This document shows, one piece after another, positions 34,469-42,256 of a stretch of DNA of 64,000 nucleotides. Made by a program: the position numbers and the translations under genes. The stretch covers positions 372,001 to 436,000 of the forward strand of contig NZ_JAUEQY010000001.1 of NCBI RefSeq assembly GCF_030406325.1, given 5' to 3'. Positions within the stretch are counted from its first letter, which is position 1. Each line of letters starts with the position of its first letter. The notes beneath the pieces are model-generated. The model saw only the letters and a program-made list of their open reading frames with translations, was not told the origin of the DNA and made no database searches. The stretch comes from Actinomadura sp. DC4. Its GTDB lineage: Bacteria; Actinomycetota; Actinomycetes; Streptosporangiales; Streptosporangiaceae.

Positions 34469-36895
34469 CTACGGGGTCAGACGCAGGACCTGGGGGTCGT
34501 GGTCGCTCGTCTGGCCGGTGTACTCCGCGTTGACGTGCACCACCTGGTAGCGCACGCCGCGTACGAGCGGGGACACCAGGATGTGGTCGAGCACCTCGGA
34601 GATGCCGTCGTACACGTAGGTGTAACGCTCGTCGCGCGGCAGCGTGCTGATCAGGTCGGTCAGGATCGGCAGGCCGCGCCCGCTGGTGGAGCCCGTCCGC
34701 AGCGCCGCCAGCGCCGGGCTGAACTGGTAGTCGTTCAGGTCGCCGAGCACGACGACGTCGGCCAGCAGGTCCTTCTTCAGGATCTGGCCGACGAAGTCAT
34801 GGACCTCCTTGGCCTGGCTCGCGCGCTGCACTGCCGACGACTGCGCCGGGTACTGGTAGCGCCCGTCCGCGTTCTGGTCGCCCAGCTTGGAGGCGAAGTG
34901 GTTCGCGATGACGAACACCGGCTTGTTCCGGAACAGGAACTCGCCCGCGAGCGGCTTGCGGCTGGAGTTCCAGGCCGTGCTCGCCGGGTCGATCCGGCCC
35001 GGCGACAGGCTCAGGGCCGGCCTGCCGTGCACCCTCTCGACGGACGTCGGGGTGGTCGAGCGGTTCACCGACGCGGCGCCGCGGTCCACGAAGGACACGC
35101 GTGCCGGGTTGAACAGGAACACCACGCGGATGTTGCCGCCGGGCTGGCCGCCGTCCTGGTCGTTGACCGGGTCGATCTCCCGCCAGTCGTACTTCGGGCC
35201 GCCGGCCGCGGTGATCGCCGCGGTCAGCTTGGTCAGCGTCTGGTCGGCCGCGACCACGCCGTCGTCGGTGGCGCCGGTGTTGTCCTGCACCTCCTCGACC
35301 GCCACGATGTCGGGCCTGGCGAGGTTCGTGACGATGCCCTGCGCGAGCCGCGCGTACTTGGTGGCGGGGTCGCCCGGCGCGAGGTTCTCGACGTTGTACG
35401 TCGCCACCGCGAGCTGCCCGGCGTCCTGCGGGGTCGCGACGATCGGCGGCAGATTCTTGTGCTGGACGGCGCCGACCTGCGTCGCGGCGATCGTGTAGCC
35501 GCCGAACAGGGAGTAGTCGACCGGCCCGGCGGTCGCGCCCTGGAAGACGTCGCCGACCGAGACGCCCGGGTCGCTGCCGTCGGCCGGGACGACCTCGACG
35601 CGGCCGGACGGCACGGCGTTCTCGGCGAGGAGCTCGGTGCCGCCGCGGTACGTCGGCGTCTGCGCCGGTTTGGTGGTGACGTACTGCTCGCCGAAGCTGT
35701 TCGACGGGCCGACCACCCGCGCGTCGTCGACCTCGACGCGCATGCCCTCGCGGGACTCCCAGAAGTCCAGGGCCGAGCGGGCCGGGGTGACCGGCGTGGA
35801 CTCGATGTCGCCGCCGCCGAGGTCGGGGGCGTACGCGGCGGGAACCGTGTCCGGGGTGATGACCTCGGCCGCCGGCAGCGCGTTGCCGTGGGACAGGACC
35901 GAGACGCTGGGACCGCCGATCTCGGTCACCGACAGGTTGGAGGTGGCCGGGAGCGTGTCGCCGCTGGCCAGGGGGTAGTAGTCCTTGACCGTGCCCGTGA
36001 CCAGGACGGAGTCGCCCACCGCCACGCCCGGCGACGAGGTGAAGACGAAGACGCCCTCGCTGGTGGCCGGGTCCGCGTCCGGGGCCGGGTCCTGGATCCA
36101 GTAGCCCCTGCTGCTGCCCGCCGACCGGATCGCGGTGACGATGCCGGGCACGTTGGTGACGTGCTGGCCGTCCTGCGGCGAGAGCCAGCCGGCGCCCTGG
36201 ATGTCGTGGATGCGCAGCGGGCCGGGCTCGCCGCCGCCACCGCCTCCGCCGCCCCCGACGGTGTTCGCCGCGCCGGGCGTCGGGTCCGCGCCGCCGAAGT
36301 CGGCGGAGTTGTCGTCGCTGTCCGCCGCGTCCTTGCGCTGTACGGAGGCGGTGTTGGACGCGCCGGCGGCCGGCGCCGTCTCGTTCAGCACGGCGGTGCC
36401 GTAGCCGACGAGGTCCGTCGAGGCGCTCTGGCAGGCCGCCGAGTCCGCGCAGGTCAGCGCCGTCGTTCCCTGGACCAGGGCGATCGTGCCGGCGGTGGCG
36501 GACATCGCGATGGTGCCGGTGGCCTGCGTCTCCGGCAGGGCCTGCGTGCCGCCCGCGCCCTTCGCCTCGCCGATGAGGTAGAAGCCGCCGGGCGCGAGCG
36601 AGCCGCCCAGCGCGGTGACCTGCCAGGTGCCGGTCGCGCCGCCGGAGTGGTACTGCACGGACCAGCCGTCCAGGCTCACGGCGGCGCCGCTCCGGTTGGT
36701 GAGCTCGACGAAGTCGTTGGTGTAGGTGGCGCCGGAGTTCCCTCCGCCGCCGTACACCTCGTTGACCACCACGGACGTCGCCGGTGTGGCGGACGCCGGC
36801 GCGTCGCCGACGGCGACTCCGGCGGCGAGCGCGAGGCCGCCGACGGCGACACCCGCGGTCGCCCTCGTCAGCCCGAACTTCACATGGACGCGCAA
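34469..36895 (-). CDS. Secreted endonuclease/exonuclease/phosphatase-family nuclease with lamin-tail domain (ExeM/NucH-like)
   Basis: About 808 residues. Signal peptide (GVAVGGLALAAGVAVGDAPA), a lamin-tail domain (VVVNEVYGGGGNSGATYTND to about residue 165), a Gly-rich linker, an OB-fold-like region (GYWIQDPAPD, GVAVGDSVLVTGTV), and a C-terminal EEP nuclease domain. The nuclease domain shows VATYNVENLAP, DIVAVEEVQDN, VIANHFASK, VLGDLNDYQFSPAL and the final catalytic TSDHDP. It matches extracellular DNases of ExeM/Xds type. TTG 36895 is the best-placed start (GGAGGG five bases upstream); GTG 36883 and ATG 36931 are alternatives. It probably scavenges phosphate or nucleotides from extracellular DNA. 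Confidence 0.9.
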   Translation of the reverse strand: MRVHVKFGLTRATAGVAVGGLALAAGVAVGDAPASATPATSVVVNEVYGGGGNSGATYTNDFVELTNRSGAAVSLDGWSVQYHSGGATGTWQVTALGGSLAPGGFYLIGEAKGAGGTQALPETQATGTIAMSATAGTIALVQGTTALTCADSAACQSASTDLVGYGTAVLNETAPAAGASNTASVQRKDAADSDDNSADFGGADPTPGAANTVGGGGGGGGGEPGPLRIHDIQGAGWLSPQDGQHVTNVPGIVTAIRSAGSSRGYWIQDPAPDADPATSEGVFVFTSSPGVAVGDSVLVTGTVKDYYPLASGDTLPATSNLSVTEIGGPSVSVLSHGNALPAAEVITPDTVPAAYAPDLGGGDIESTPVTPARSALDFWESREGMRVEVDDARVVGPSNSFGEQYVTTKPAQTPTYRGGTELLAENAVPSGRVEVVPADGSDPGVSVGDVFQGATAGPVDYSLFGGYTIAATQVGAVQHKNLPPIVATPQDAGQLAVATYNVENLAPGDPATKYARLAQGIVTNLARPDIVAVEEVQDNTGATDDGVVAADQTLTKLTAAITAAGGPKYDWREIDPVNDQDGGQPGGNIRVVFLFNPARVSFVDRGAASVNRSTTPTSVERVHGRPALSLSPGRIDPASTAWNSSRKPLAGEFLFRNKPVFVIANHFASKLGDQNADGRYQYPAQSSAVQRASQAKEVHDFVGQILKKDLLADVVVLGDLNDYQFSPALAALRTGSTSGRGLPILTDLISTLPRDERYTYVYDGISEVLDHILVSPLVRGVRYQVVHVNAEYTGQTSDHDPQVLRLTP

Positions 36896-36981
36896 GAGAC
36901 CCTCCGATGACCGATGTCTGTCGGCCCCCATGATGCTGGGGCGGCCACCGCGGCGAAATGGCGAGCGAGCGTATTTCTCGC

Positions 36982-36998
36982 GAACGGATCGTCCGTTC
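36982..36998. promoter_or_regulatory. Inverted repeat upstream of the secreted nuclease
   Basis: GAACGGA (36982-36988) and TCCGTTC (36992-36998) are perfect arms around TCG, about 90 bp upstream of the nuclease start. The spacing differs from an actinobacterial LexA box. Probable operator for an unknown regulator. The rest of the 335-bp gap between the divergent nuclease and sigma genes shows no gene. Confidence 0.5.
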
Positions 36999-37162
36999 CG
37001 GCTGGTTAGGACGGTCCGCAGGCCGTTTGCCGAACAATGGGTAGGCGGCTGGTCACGGAAATGGCGCGCGGTGAGGGATTCCACCAAATCGGCGGTGCCG
37101 GAATCGGCGGGATCTGCCGACCCGGCGCCATGACCACAAGCGGCCTGCCGTCGTCGCGAGAA

Positions 37163-37199
37163 GGCCGCCGGAAAAAGTGTTATCCGGCGACCGGCGGCC
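37163..37199. promoter_or_regulatory. Inverted repeat in the leader of the sigma-GH128 gene
   Basis: GGCCGCCGG (37163-37171) and CCGGCGGCC (37191-37199) are perfect arms separated by 19 bp, ending 31 bp before the predicted start. It could be a transcript hairpin or a regulator site; no clear -35/-10 is visible next to it. Confidence 0.4.
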
Positions 37200-37230
37200 G
37201 CGTCTCCTGACTGTGAGAGAGTTCAGTGCC

Positions 37231-39033
37231 GTGGTGGCAACCCCCATGCCAGGCGTCGGGACCGTACGCGCGGCCCAGCGCGGTGACCGGCAGGCGCTCG
37301 CGGACCTCGCGTCGGGCTGCCTTCCCCTCCTTTACAACATCGTCGGCCGGGCGTTGAACGGCCATCCGGACGTGGACGACGTCGTGCAGGAGACGGTGCT
37401 GCGCACGCTGCGCGGCGTCTCCGGGCTCCGGCAGGCGTCCTCCTTCCGGTCCTGGCTGGTCGCGGTCGCGATCCGGCAGATCCGTGACTACCACCGGTCT
37501 CGCCCGCGCTCGACGCCCCTGGAGGACGTCCCCGACGTGGCCGATCCCGGCGCCGACTTCGCCGAGGTCACGATCCTGCGGCTCAGGCTCTCCGGCCAGC
37601 GCAAGGAGATCGCCGAGGCGACCCGGTGGCTCGACGAGGACGACCGCGAGCTCCTCGCGCTGTGGTGGCTGGAGGAGGGGGGCGAGCTCGAACGCGCCGA
37701 CCTCGTGGCCGCGCTCGACCTGCCGGGGCCGCACGTCGCGGTGCGCGTCCAGCGGATGAAGCGGCAGCTCGACGTCGGGCGCGCCGTGGTGCGCGTGCTC
37801 GCCGACCCGGGGGAGTGCGCCGGGCTCGCCGCGCTCCTCGCGGACTGGGACGGGCGGCCCGCGCCGCTGTGGCGCAAGCGGTTCGCCCGCCACATCCGCG
37901 ACTGCGCCGCCTGCTCGGCCCGCTCGTCGGACCTGATCCCGGCCGAGCGGCTGCTGGCGTCCCTTCCGCTCGTGCCCGTGCCTCTGGCGCTCGCCCACGG
38001 CGCGGCCGTGCCGGGCGCCGCCGCGCACGCCCGGCACGCCGGGAAACTGCTGCACCTGCCGGCGAAGGCGCTCGTCGCCGTACCGCTCGCCGGGGCCGCC
38101 GTCGCGGGTCTCGTCGGGTACGCCACGCTCGGCCGGGGTGGCGCGGAACGCCCCGCCGCCGCGACCGAGCGTGGCGTGCCGGCCACCTCGCCGGCCGTAC
38201 GCGACCCGTCGCGCTCGCCGGTCCCGACGCCGCCCGCGCCTACGCTGATGGCCAAGGGTCACCCCCCGGTCGTAAGCGCCGCCGCGAGCTCGTGCCTGAA
38301 GGGGGTCGCCACCTGGAAGTTCGGCGCGGCGAGCACCGCGCTCAAGTCCTCTGGCGCCTGCTGGTACTACGACTGGGCCGCCGAGACCTCGGGGATCACC
38401 AAGCCGTCCGGCGTGGAGTTCGTGCCGATGATCTGGGGATCGAAGTCGGTCACCGCGGCGACGCTCGCCCAGGCCAAGGCCCGCGGCCGTACGCTCCTCG
38501 GCTTCAACGAGCCCGACATGGCCGCCCAGGCGAACATGTCGCCGGCCCAGGCGCTCGCCCTGTGGCCGAAGCTGACGGCGACCGGGATGCGGATCGGCAG
38601 CCCGGCGGTCGCGGCGAACGGCGCCACCGCCGGCGGCTGGCTCGACCGGTTCATGCGCGGCGCCGCCGCGCGTCACTACCGGGTCGACTTCATCACGTTG
38701 CACTGGTACGGCTCGGACTTCGACAGCTCGCGCGCGGTCGCACAACTCCGCCAGTACGTGCAGGCGGTGTACGCGCGCTACCACAAGCCGATCTGGCTGA
38801 CCGAGTACGCGCTGATCCGCTTCGGCGCCACCTCGACGTACCCGTCCCAGAGCCGGCAGGCGGCCTTCCTCAAGGCGTCGACGACGATGCTCGCCGGCCT
38901 GAAGGGCGTCGAACGGTACGCGTGGTTCGGCCTGCCCGCCACGAAGGGCAGCGGCACCGGCCTGTTCACCGAGGCGGGCACGCCGAACACCGTCGGCAGG
39001 GCCTTCCAGGGCCTGCCGCGTACCAAGCGCTGA
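37231..39033 (+). CDS. Sigma-70-family factor fused via zinc finger and membrane helix to an extracellular GH128 beta-1,3-glucanase domain
   Basis: 600 residues. Sigma region 2 is DVDDVVQETVLRTLRGV followed by FRSWLVAVAIRQIRDYHR (to about residue 90). A diverged region 4 follows (ELLALWWLEEGGELERADLV, about 140-185). An HxxxCxxC anti-sigma-like zinc motif (RHIRDCAACSAR) lies near 220-230. A membrane helix (LVAVPLAGAAVAGLVGYATL, about 281-300) and a Pro/Ser linker lead to a glycosyl hydrolase catalytic core of Asl1/GH128 type. Both expected glutamates are present: Glu427 in GFNEPD and Glu525 in WLTEYAL. Start GTG 37231 was chosen by its GAGAG leader. It likely senses beta-1,3-glucan outside and releases or activates the sigma part inside. 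ECF-like factors with C-terminal membrane extensions are known in actinobacteria. Confidence 0.92.
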   Translation: MVATPMPGVGTVRAAQRGDRQALADLASGCLPLLYNIVGRALNGHPDVDDVVQETVLRTLRGVSGLRQASSFRSWLVAVAIRQIRDYHRSRPRSTPLEDVPDVADPGADFAEVTILRLRLSGQRKEIAEATRWLDEDDRELLALWWLEEGGELERADLVAALDLPGPHVAVRVQRMKRQLDVGRAVVRVLADPGECAGLAALLADWDGRPAPLWRKRFARHIRDCAACSARSSDLIPAERLLASLPLVPVPLALAHGAAVPGAAAHARHAGKLLHLPAKALVAVPLAGAAVAGLVGYATLGRGGAERPAAATERGVPATSPAVRDPSRSPVPTPPAPTLMAKGHPPVVSAAASSCLKGVATWKFGAASTALKSSGACWYYDWAAETSGITKPSGVEFVPMIWGSKSVTAATLAQAKARGRTLLGFNEPDMAAQANMSPAQALALWPKLTATGMRIGSPAVAANGATAGGWLDRFMRGAAARHYRVDFITLHWYGSDFDSSRAVAQLRQYVQAVYARYHKPIWLTEYALIRFGATSTYPSQSRQAAFLKASTTMLAGLKGVERYAWFGLPATKGSGTGLFTEAGTPNTVGRAFQGLPRTKR

Positions 39034-39047
39034 GGGGAGGACCCGTC

Positions 39048-39992
39048 GTGCACCGCAAGAACCCGCGCCGCGCCGCCGCCCTCCTCGCCGCCGCCGTCTG
39101 CGCGCTCGGCCTGGCCGCCGCGCTGCTGCTCGACGGCCCGGTCCGGGGAGACCGGGCCGCGTCGAAGCCCATCGCGGAGGCTCCCTCGGGCTCGGCCTCG
39201 GCCTCCGCGCCGGCGGACGCGCCGCTCACCCTGTCGGTCAGGTCCGCGCCGCCCAGGCCGCGCAAGACGCCCAAGCCCGACCGGCGCGCCGGGGAACGGC
39301 TGCTCACCCTGGTCAACCGCACGGCCCGTACGATCTGGCCCGCGGTGGCGAACGACCCGAAGCACCACCTCGCCGCGACCGGCTGGCGGCTGGAGCCGGG
39401 CGCGCGCGTCAGCGTCGTGCTGCCGGCCCACTGGGACGCCCGCGTCTGGGGTCGTACCGGCTGCTCGTTCGACTCCGCCGGCCGGGGCCACTGCGTGACC
39501 GGCGACTGCGGCGGGCGGTTCCAGTGCGGCAGCCGCTGGGGCGCGCTGCCCGCCACGCTGGGCGAGTTCAACCTGGACGCCTGGCAGGACATGGACTTCT
39601 ACGACGTCAGCCTGGTCGACGGCTCGAACCTGCCGATGTACATCAACCACACCGGCGGCACGCCCGACAAGATCAGCTCCACCGGCTGCGTGTCCGCAGG
39701 CTGCACGAAGGACGCGAACGACACGTGCCCGCGGACGCTGCGGGTGACCCACGACGGCGCGGTGGTCGCGTGCCGCAGCGCGTGCGTGGCGTTGAACACC
39801 GACCAGACCTGCTGCCGTGGCCAGTGGGCGCCCCGGTCACGGTGCAGGCCCTCGGAGTGGCCGATCGACTCTGCGGCGTTGTTCAAACACGCCGAACCGG
39901 CGGCGTACTCCTATGTCAACGACGACGCCACCAGCGTATTCACCTGCAAGGGAAGTTGCGACTACCGCATCACCTTCGGCCGCAGCCCCTGA
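39048..39992 (+). CDS. Thaumatin-family protein with signal anchor
   Basis: 314 residues from GTG 39048 (GGGGAGG upstream, 14 bp after the sigma-GH128 stop). N-terminal hydrophobic segment AALLAAAVCALGLAAALLL, a Ser/Pro/Lys linker, then a thaumatin domain (about 85-314). It starts LLTLVNRTARTIWPAV, with GRTGCSFDSAGRGHC, CVTGDCGGRFQCG, LGEFNLDAWQDMDFYDVSLVDG and at least 14 cysteines. Plant and fungal thaumatin-like proteins bind or hydrolyse beta-1,3-glucan and many inhibit fungi. Linkage to the GH128 sigma factor suggests a shared glucan theme. It is probably in the same operon and may also be its target. Confidence 0.92.
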   Translation: MHRKNPRRAAALLAAAVCALGLAAALLLDGPVRGDRAASKPIAEAPSGSASASAPADAPLTLSVRSAPPRPRKTPKPDRRAGERLLTLVNRTARTIWPAVANDPKHHLAATGWRLEPGARVSVVLPAHWDARVWGRTGCSFDSAGRGHCVTGDCGGRFQCGSRWGALPATLGEFNLDAWQDMDFYDVSLVDGSNLPMYINHTGGTPDKISSTGCVSAGCTKDANDTCPRTLRVTHDGAVVACRSACVALNTDQTCCRGQWAPRSRCRPSEWPIDSAALFKHAEPAAYSYVNDDATSVFTCKGSCDYRITFGRSP

Positions 39993-40005
39993 CCGTCCGG
40001 TGCGT

Positions 40006-41028
40006 TCACTCCCGGCCGAGCGTTCCCGACACCGTCACCTTGTCCTTGCCGTCGCGATAAGTGACGACGACCGTGTCGCCCTCACGCACGATCTGGATGT
40101 CTCCGACGTCGCAGCCCGACATGTCCTCGGGGAAATCGGTGTTCACGGTGAGCCGGTCCGCCTTGAGGCCGATCGGCACCGCCGTTCCGGCGCACTTGGC
40201 TTCGAGATAGAGGACGTCACCGTTGTGCCTGCCGGCTCGCAGCCTGAGCTCGACGTTCCAGTGAGCCTTCTCATCTCCGGCGGCCCTGACCGTTCCTTTC
40301 CAGTCGCCGGCGAACTGCTCAGGTACGGACACGGACGGCTGCGGGCCCTGCTCCTCGAAGGGCACGGAACAAGACCCGCTGACCTGTGCCATCAAGATCG
40401 CCGATGCCAGGGCGAAGCCAGAGACACAGACGAATATCAGGTTGAACTTTCGGTGCGAGGCCGGCGCGTAGATCGGTTTCGGCGGCAGCGGGTGGCCGGG
40501 GTTCGAGGTGGCCCAGGGGTCCGGTGGGTGAGCGCTCGGCGGTTCCGGCCTCTCCCACGGGTCCGACGTCACCCACGGGCCCGGTGGAGGAGCGCTCGGC
40601 GGTTCCGGCCTCTCCCACGGGTCCGACATCGCCCACGGGTCCCGTGGGGGAGCGCTCCCCGGTTCCGGCCTCTCCCACGGGTCCGGTGGGGGAGCGGCCG
40701 CGGCTTCCGTCCCGTGCCGGGCTTCCGTACGTCGCTTACTCCCGGATGCCGACCGGAAGAGGCGGTAGGCGGCCCGACGGCCGAGCAGGACGTCGCGGGC
40801 CGCGTTGAGAAGCCGGATCCTCTCCTCGGCTCTGCCCTTGGCCGGCTGGTCGGTGAACAGGTCCGGGTGACTCACCTTGACCAAGGCCCGGTAGGCGCGC
40901 CGAACCTCCTCATCCGAGGCATCTGGGTCCACCCCGAGCAGGTCGTACGCGTCGTGTCCGGCGAGCTCGGAGAACTCCGCGGGAACCGCTACCCGCCGAT
41001 CCGGCGTGCGACCGCGGCCCGGTAACAC
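40006..41028 (-). CDS. Membrane-anchored J-domain protein with proline-rich repeats
   Basis: About 340 residues from GTG 41028, overlapping the upstream gene by 40 bp; no later start keeps the J-domain. The J-domain (about 20-80) is AYDLLGVDPDASDEEVRRAY with the essential HPD in VSHPDLFTD. Next come three to four copies of a 20-residue unit (core DPWERPEPPSAPPPGPW), one membrane helix (FNLIFVCVSGFALASAILMA) and a beta-rich C-terminal domain of about 120 residues. Two Cys flank the helix and domain (GSCSVPF, AKCAGTAV). The J-domain would recruit DnaK to the inner membrane face. The partner gene directly upstream is of unknown function. Confidence 0.82.
   Translation of the reverse strand: MLPGRGRTPDRRVAVPAEFSELAGHDAYDLLGVDPDASDEEVRRAYRALVKVSHPDLFTDQPAKGRAEERIRLLNAARDVLLGRRAAYRLFRSASGSKRRTEARHGTEAAAAPPPDPWERPEPGSAPPRDPWAMSDPWERPEPPSAPPPGPWVTSDPWERPEPPSAHPPDPWATSNPGHPLPPKPIYAPASHRKFNLIFVCVSGFALASAILMAQVSGSCSVPFEEQGPQPSVSVPEQFAGDWKGTVRAAGDEKAHWNVELRLRAGRHNGDVLYLEAKCAGTAVPIGLKADRLTVNTDFPEDMSGCDVGDIQIVREGDTVVVTYRDGKDKVTVSGTLGRE
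40501..40695. repeat. 60-bp tandem repeat encoding the proline-rich linker
   Basis: Three 60-bp units (40501-40560, 40561-40620, 40621-40680) plus a partial fourth share blocks such as GGTTCCGGCCTCTCCCACGG and GAGCGCTC. Read on the minus strand they encode 20-residue units with DPWERPEPPSAPP. Copy number could vary between strains. Confidence 0.85.
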
Positions 41029-41765
41029 GTCACCGACCAGTGCGCGGTCGCGGTCGTGTGGCCCGACGGGATCGTGCTCGTGCCGACGGCGACCGTGACA
41101 TCCTTCGGGCCGGCCAGATACAGCAGGAACATGGACAGGCCGTACTCCGACCCTTCGGCGCCCCACTGGTACCGGAGGACCCGTTGCCCGTGGACGAAAG
41201 GCGCCTGGAGCAACTCCTGCGCCCGCGGCGGGAGGTTACCGAGCACGCCTTCGATATCGGCGCCGAGACCGAGGTTCACGTACCGCGGGCCGGCGGGACC
41301 GGGCGACGGAGCCGGGCCGGACGACCGGGAGGACGCGTACGGCGGAGGGCGGTGGTCCACACGTACGTGCCGTAACGACCCGGGGAGGAACGCGAACGCG
41401 GAGATGGCATAGGCCGGGCGGAGCTGCGCGTTGAGCCGCGGATCCGCCAGGCTCAGGCCCCGATCGCCGAAGACCACGGCATAGGACCGGCCGTCCGGAC
41501 TGGAGCCGTCCCGGTGCGCGGTCCACTCGATGACCGCGCCGGCGTGTTCCAGCAGCCGGCTCCGGACACGTGAGCCGATGTTCCGCCAGCACTCCTCACG
41601 AGATTTCTCAACGGCGGAAAGACCCAGGTGTCCTGGGGCGTGGAGAGCGACCTGGACCGGCTGTTCCGTTAATCGTCCTGGTCCGTTCGCCTGGACCAGT
41701 CTGCCGTCATGTCGCCCCTCGGGGCGATTGGTTCCCGAGGGAACCAAAGGAAACGATGAACCCAC
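40989..41765 (-). CDS. Unknown protein encoded upstream of the J-domain gene
   Basis: I do not recognise a family. 258 residues from GTG 41765, selected because GGGGAGG lies eight bases upstream. Visible features are a basic N-terminal third, LLEHAGAVIEWTAHRDGSSP, AYAISAFAFLPGSLRHVRVDH, a Pro/Ser-rich stretch, and a C-terminal part with GEYGLSMF-like hydrophobic strand YGLSMFLLYLAGPKDVTVAV. There is no signal peptide or clear membrane helix. A TAATAT (-10-like, 41804-41809 on the minus strand) lies just upstream. Overlap with the J-domain gene suggests coupled translation and a possible client or partner. Confidence 0.65.
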   Translation of the reverse strand: MGSSFPLVPSGTNRPEGRHDGRLVQANGPGRLTEQPVQVALHAPGHLGLSAVEKSREECWRNIGSRVRSRLLEHAGAVIEWTAHRDGSSPDGRSYAVVFGDRGLSLADPRLNAQLRPAYAISAFAFLPGSLRHVRVDHRPPPYASSRSSGPAPSPGPAGPRYVNLGLGADIEGVLGNLPPRAQELLQAPFVHGQRVLRYQWGAEGSEYGLSMFLLYLAGPKDVTVAVGTSTIPSGHTTATAHWSVTCYRAAVARRIGG

Positions 41766-42181
41766 GCGCCGAGCCTCCCCGTCATGCGTCTCGAACGATA
41801 TGTATATTATGGCGGGTTTTGACGATATTTGCCCCCTGGTGGCGCTCGGTCCATCAATGGACGGTCTTTGACTTCGAAAAGATCTCGGCGGGCCGCATGG
41901 CGTCGGGGAAATGTGGAGCATGACCTATTTCGTCGCGCTCTCCGTTGACCGAAATCCGCCTCGTGTCGTTTCCGGAACGTCCCTCCCCGTACGGTGAGCC
42001 GGGATCCGGTCACCTGGCTCCACCGGATCGTGGCCGGCGACGTGGAACGCGACCGTGCCCGGGGTCGTTCCGGCCCCGGGCGCCACGGCGGCATCCCTGA
42101 CACCCGGCTATACCTCTCTTGACCGTCTTGTCCAGCCCGTGTCCGCTTCAGGCCGCCGCGCGAGTCTTTAACCCTTTTGGA

Positions 42182-42233
42182 TTGACCGCATTCGGCCCGA
42201 AGGTCACGATGCCTGGGCGTGACAACGTTGTCA
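42182..42233 (+). promoter_or_regulatory. Promoter and LacI-type operator of the GH92 gene
   Basis: -35 TTGACC (42182-42187), 17-bp spacer, -10 CACGAT (42205-42210), then a perfect 14-bp palindrome TGACAACGTTGTCA (42220-42233) with the central CG typical of LacI/GalR-family operators. The palindrome covers the predicted transcription start, so a LacI-type sugar-responsive repressor would block it. No lacI gene is in the window. The other 400 bp of this gap hold nothing I can support. Confidence 0.75.
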
Positions 42234-42256
42234 TCCCCTCGTTGAACGGAGACGGT

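Noticed and set aside
36982-36998. LexA box reading of GAAC...GTTC upstream of the secreted nuclease
   Set aside because: Actinobacterial LexA sites have GAAC-N4-GTTC spacing; here nine bases separate the cores.
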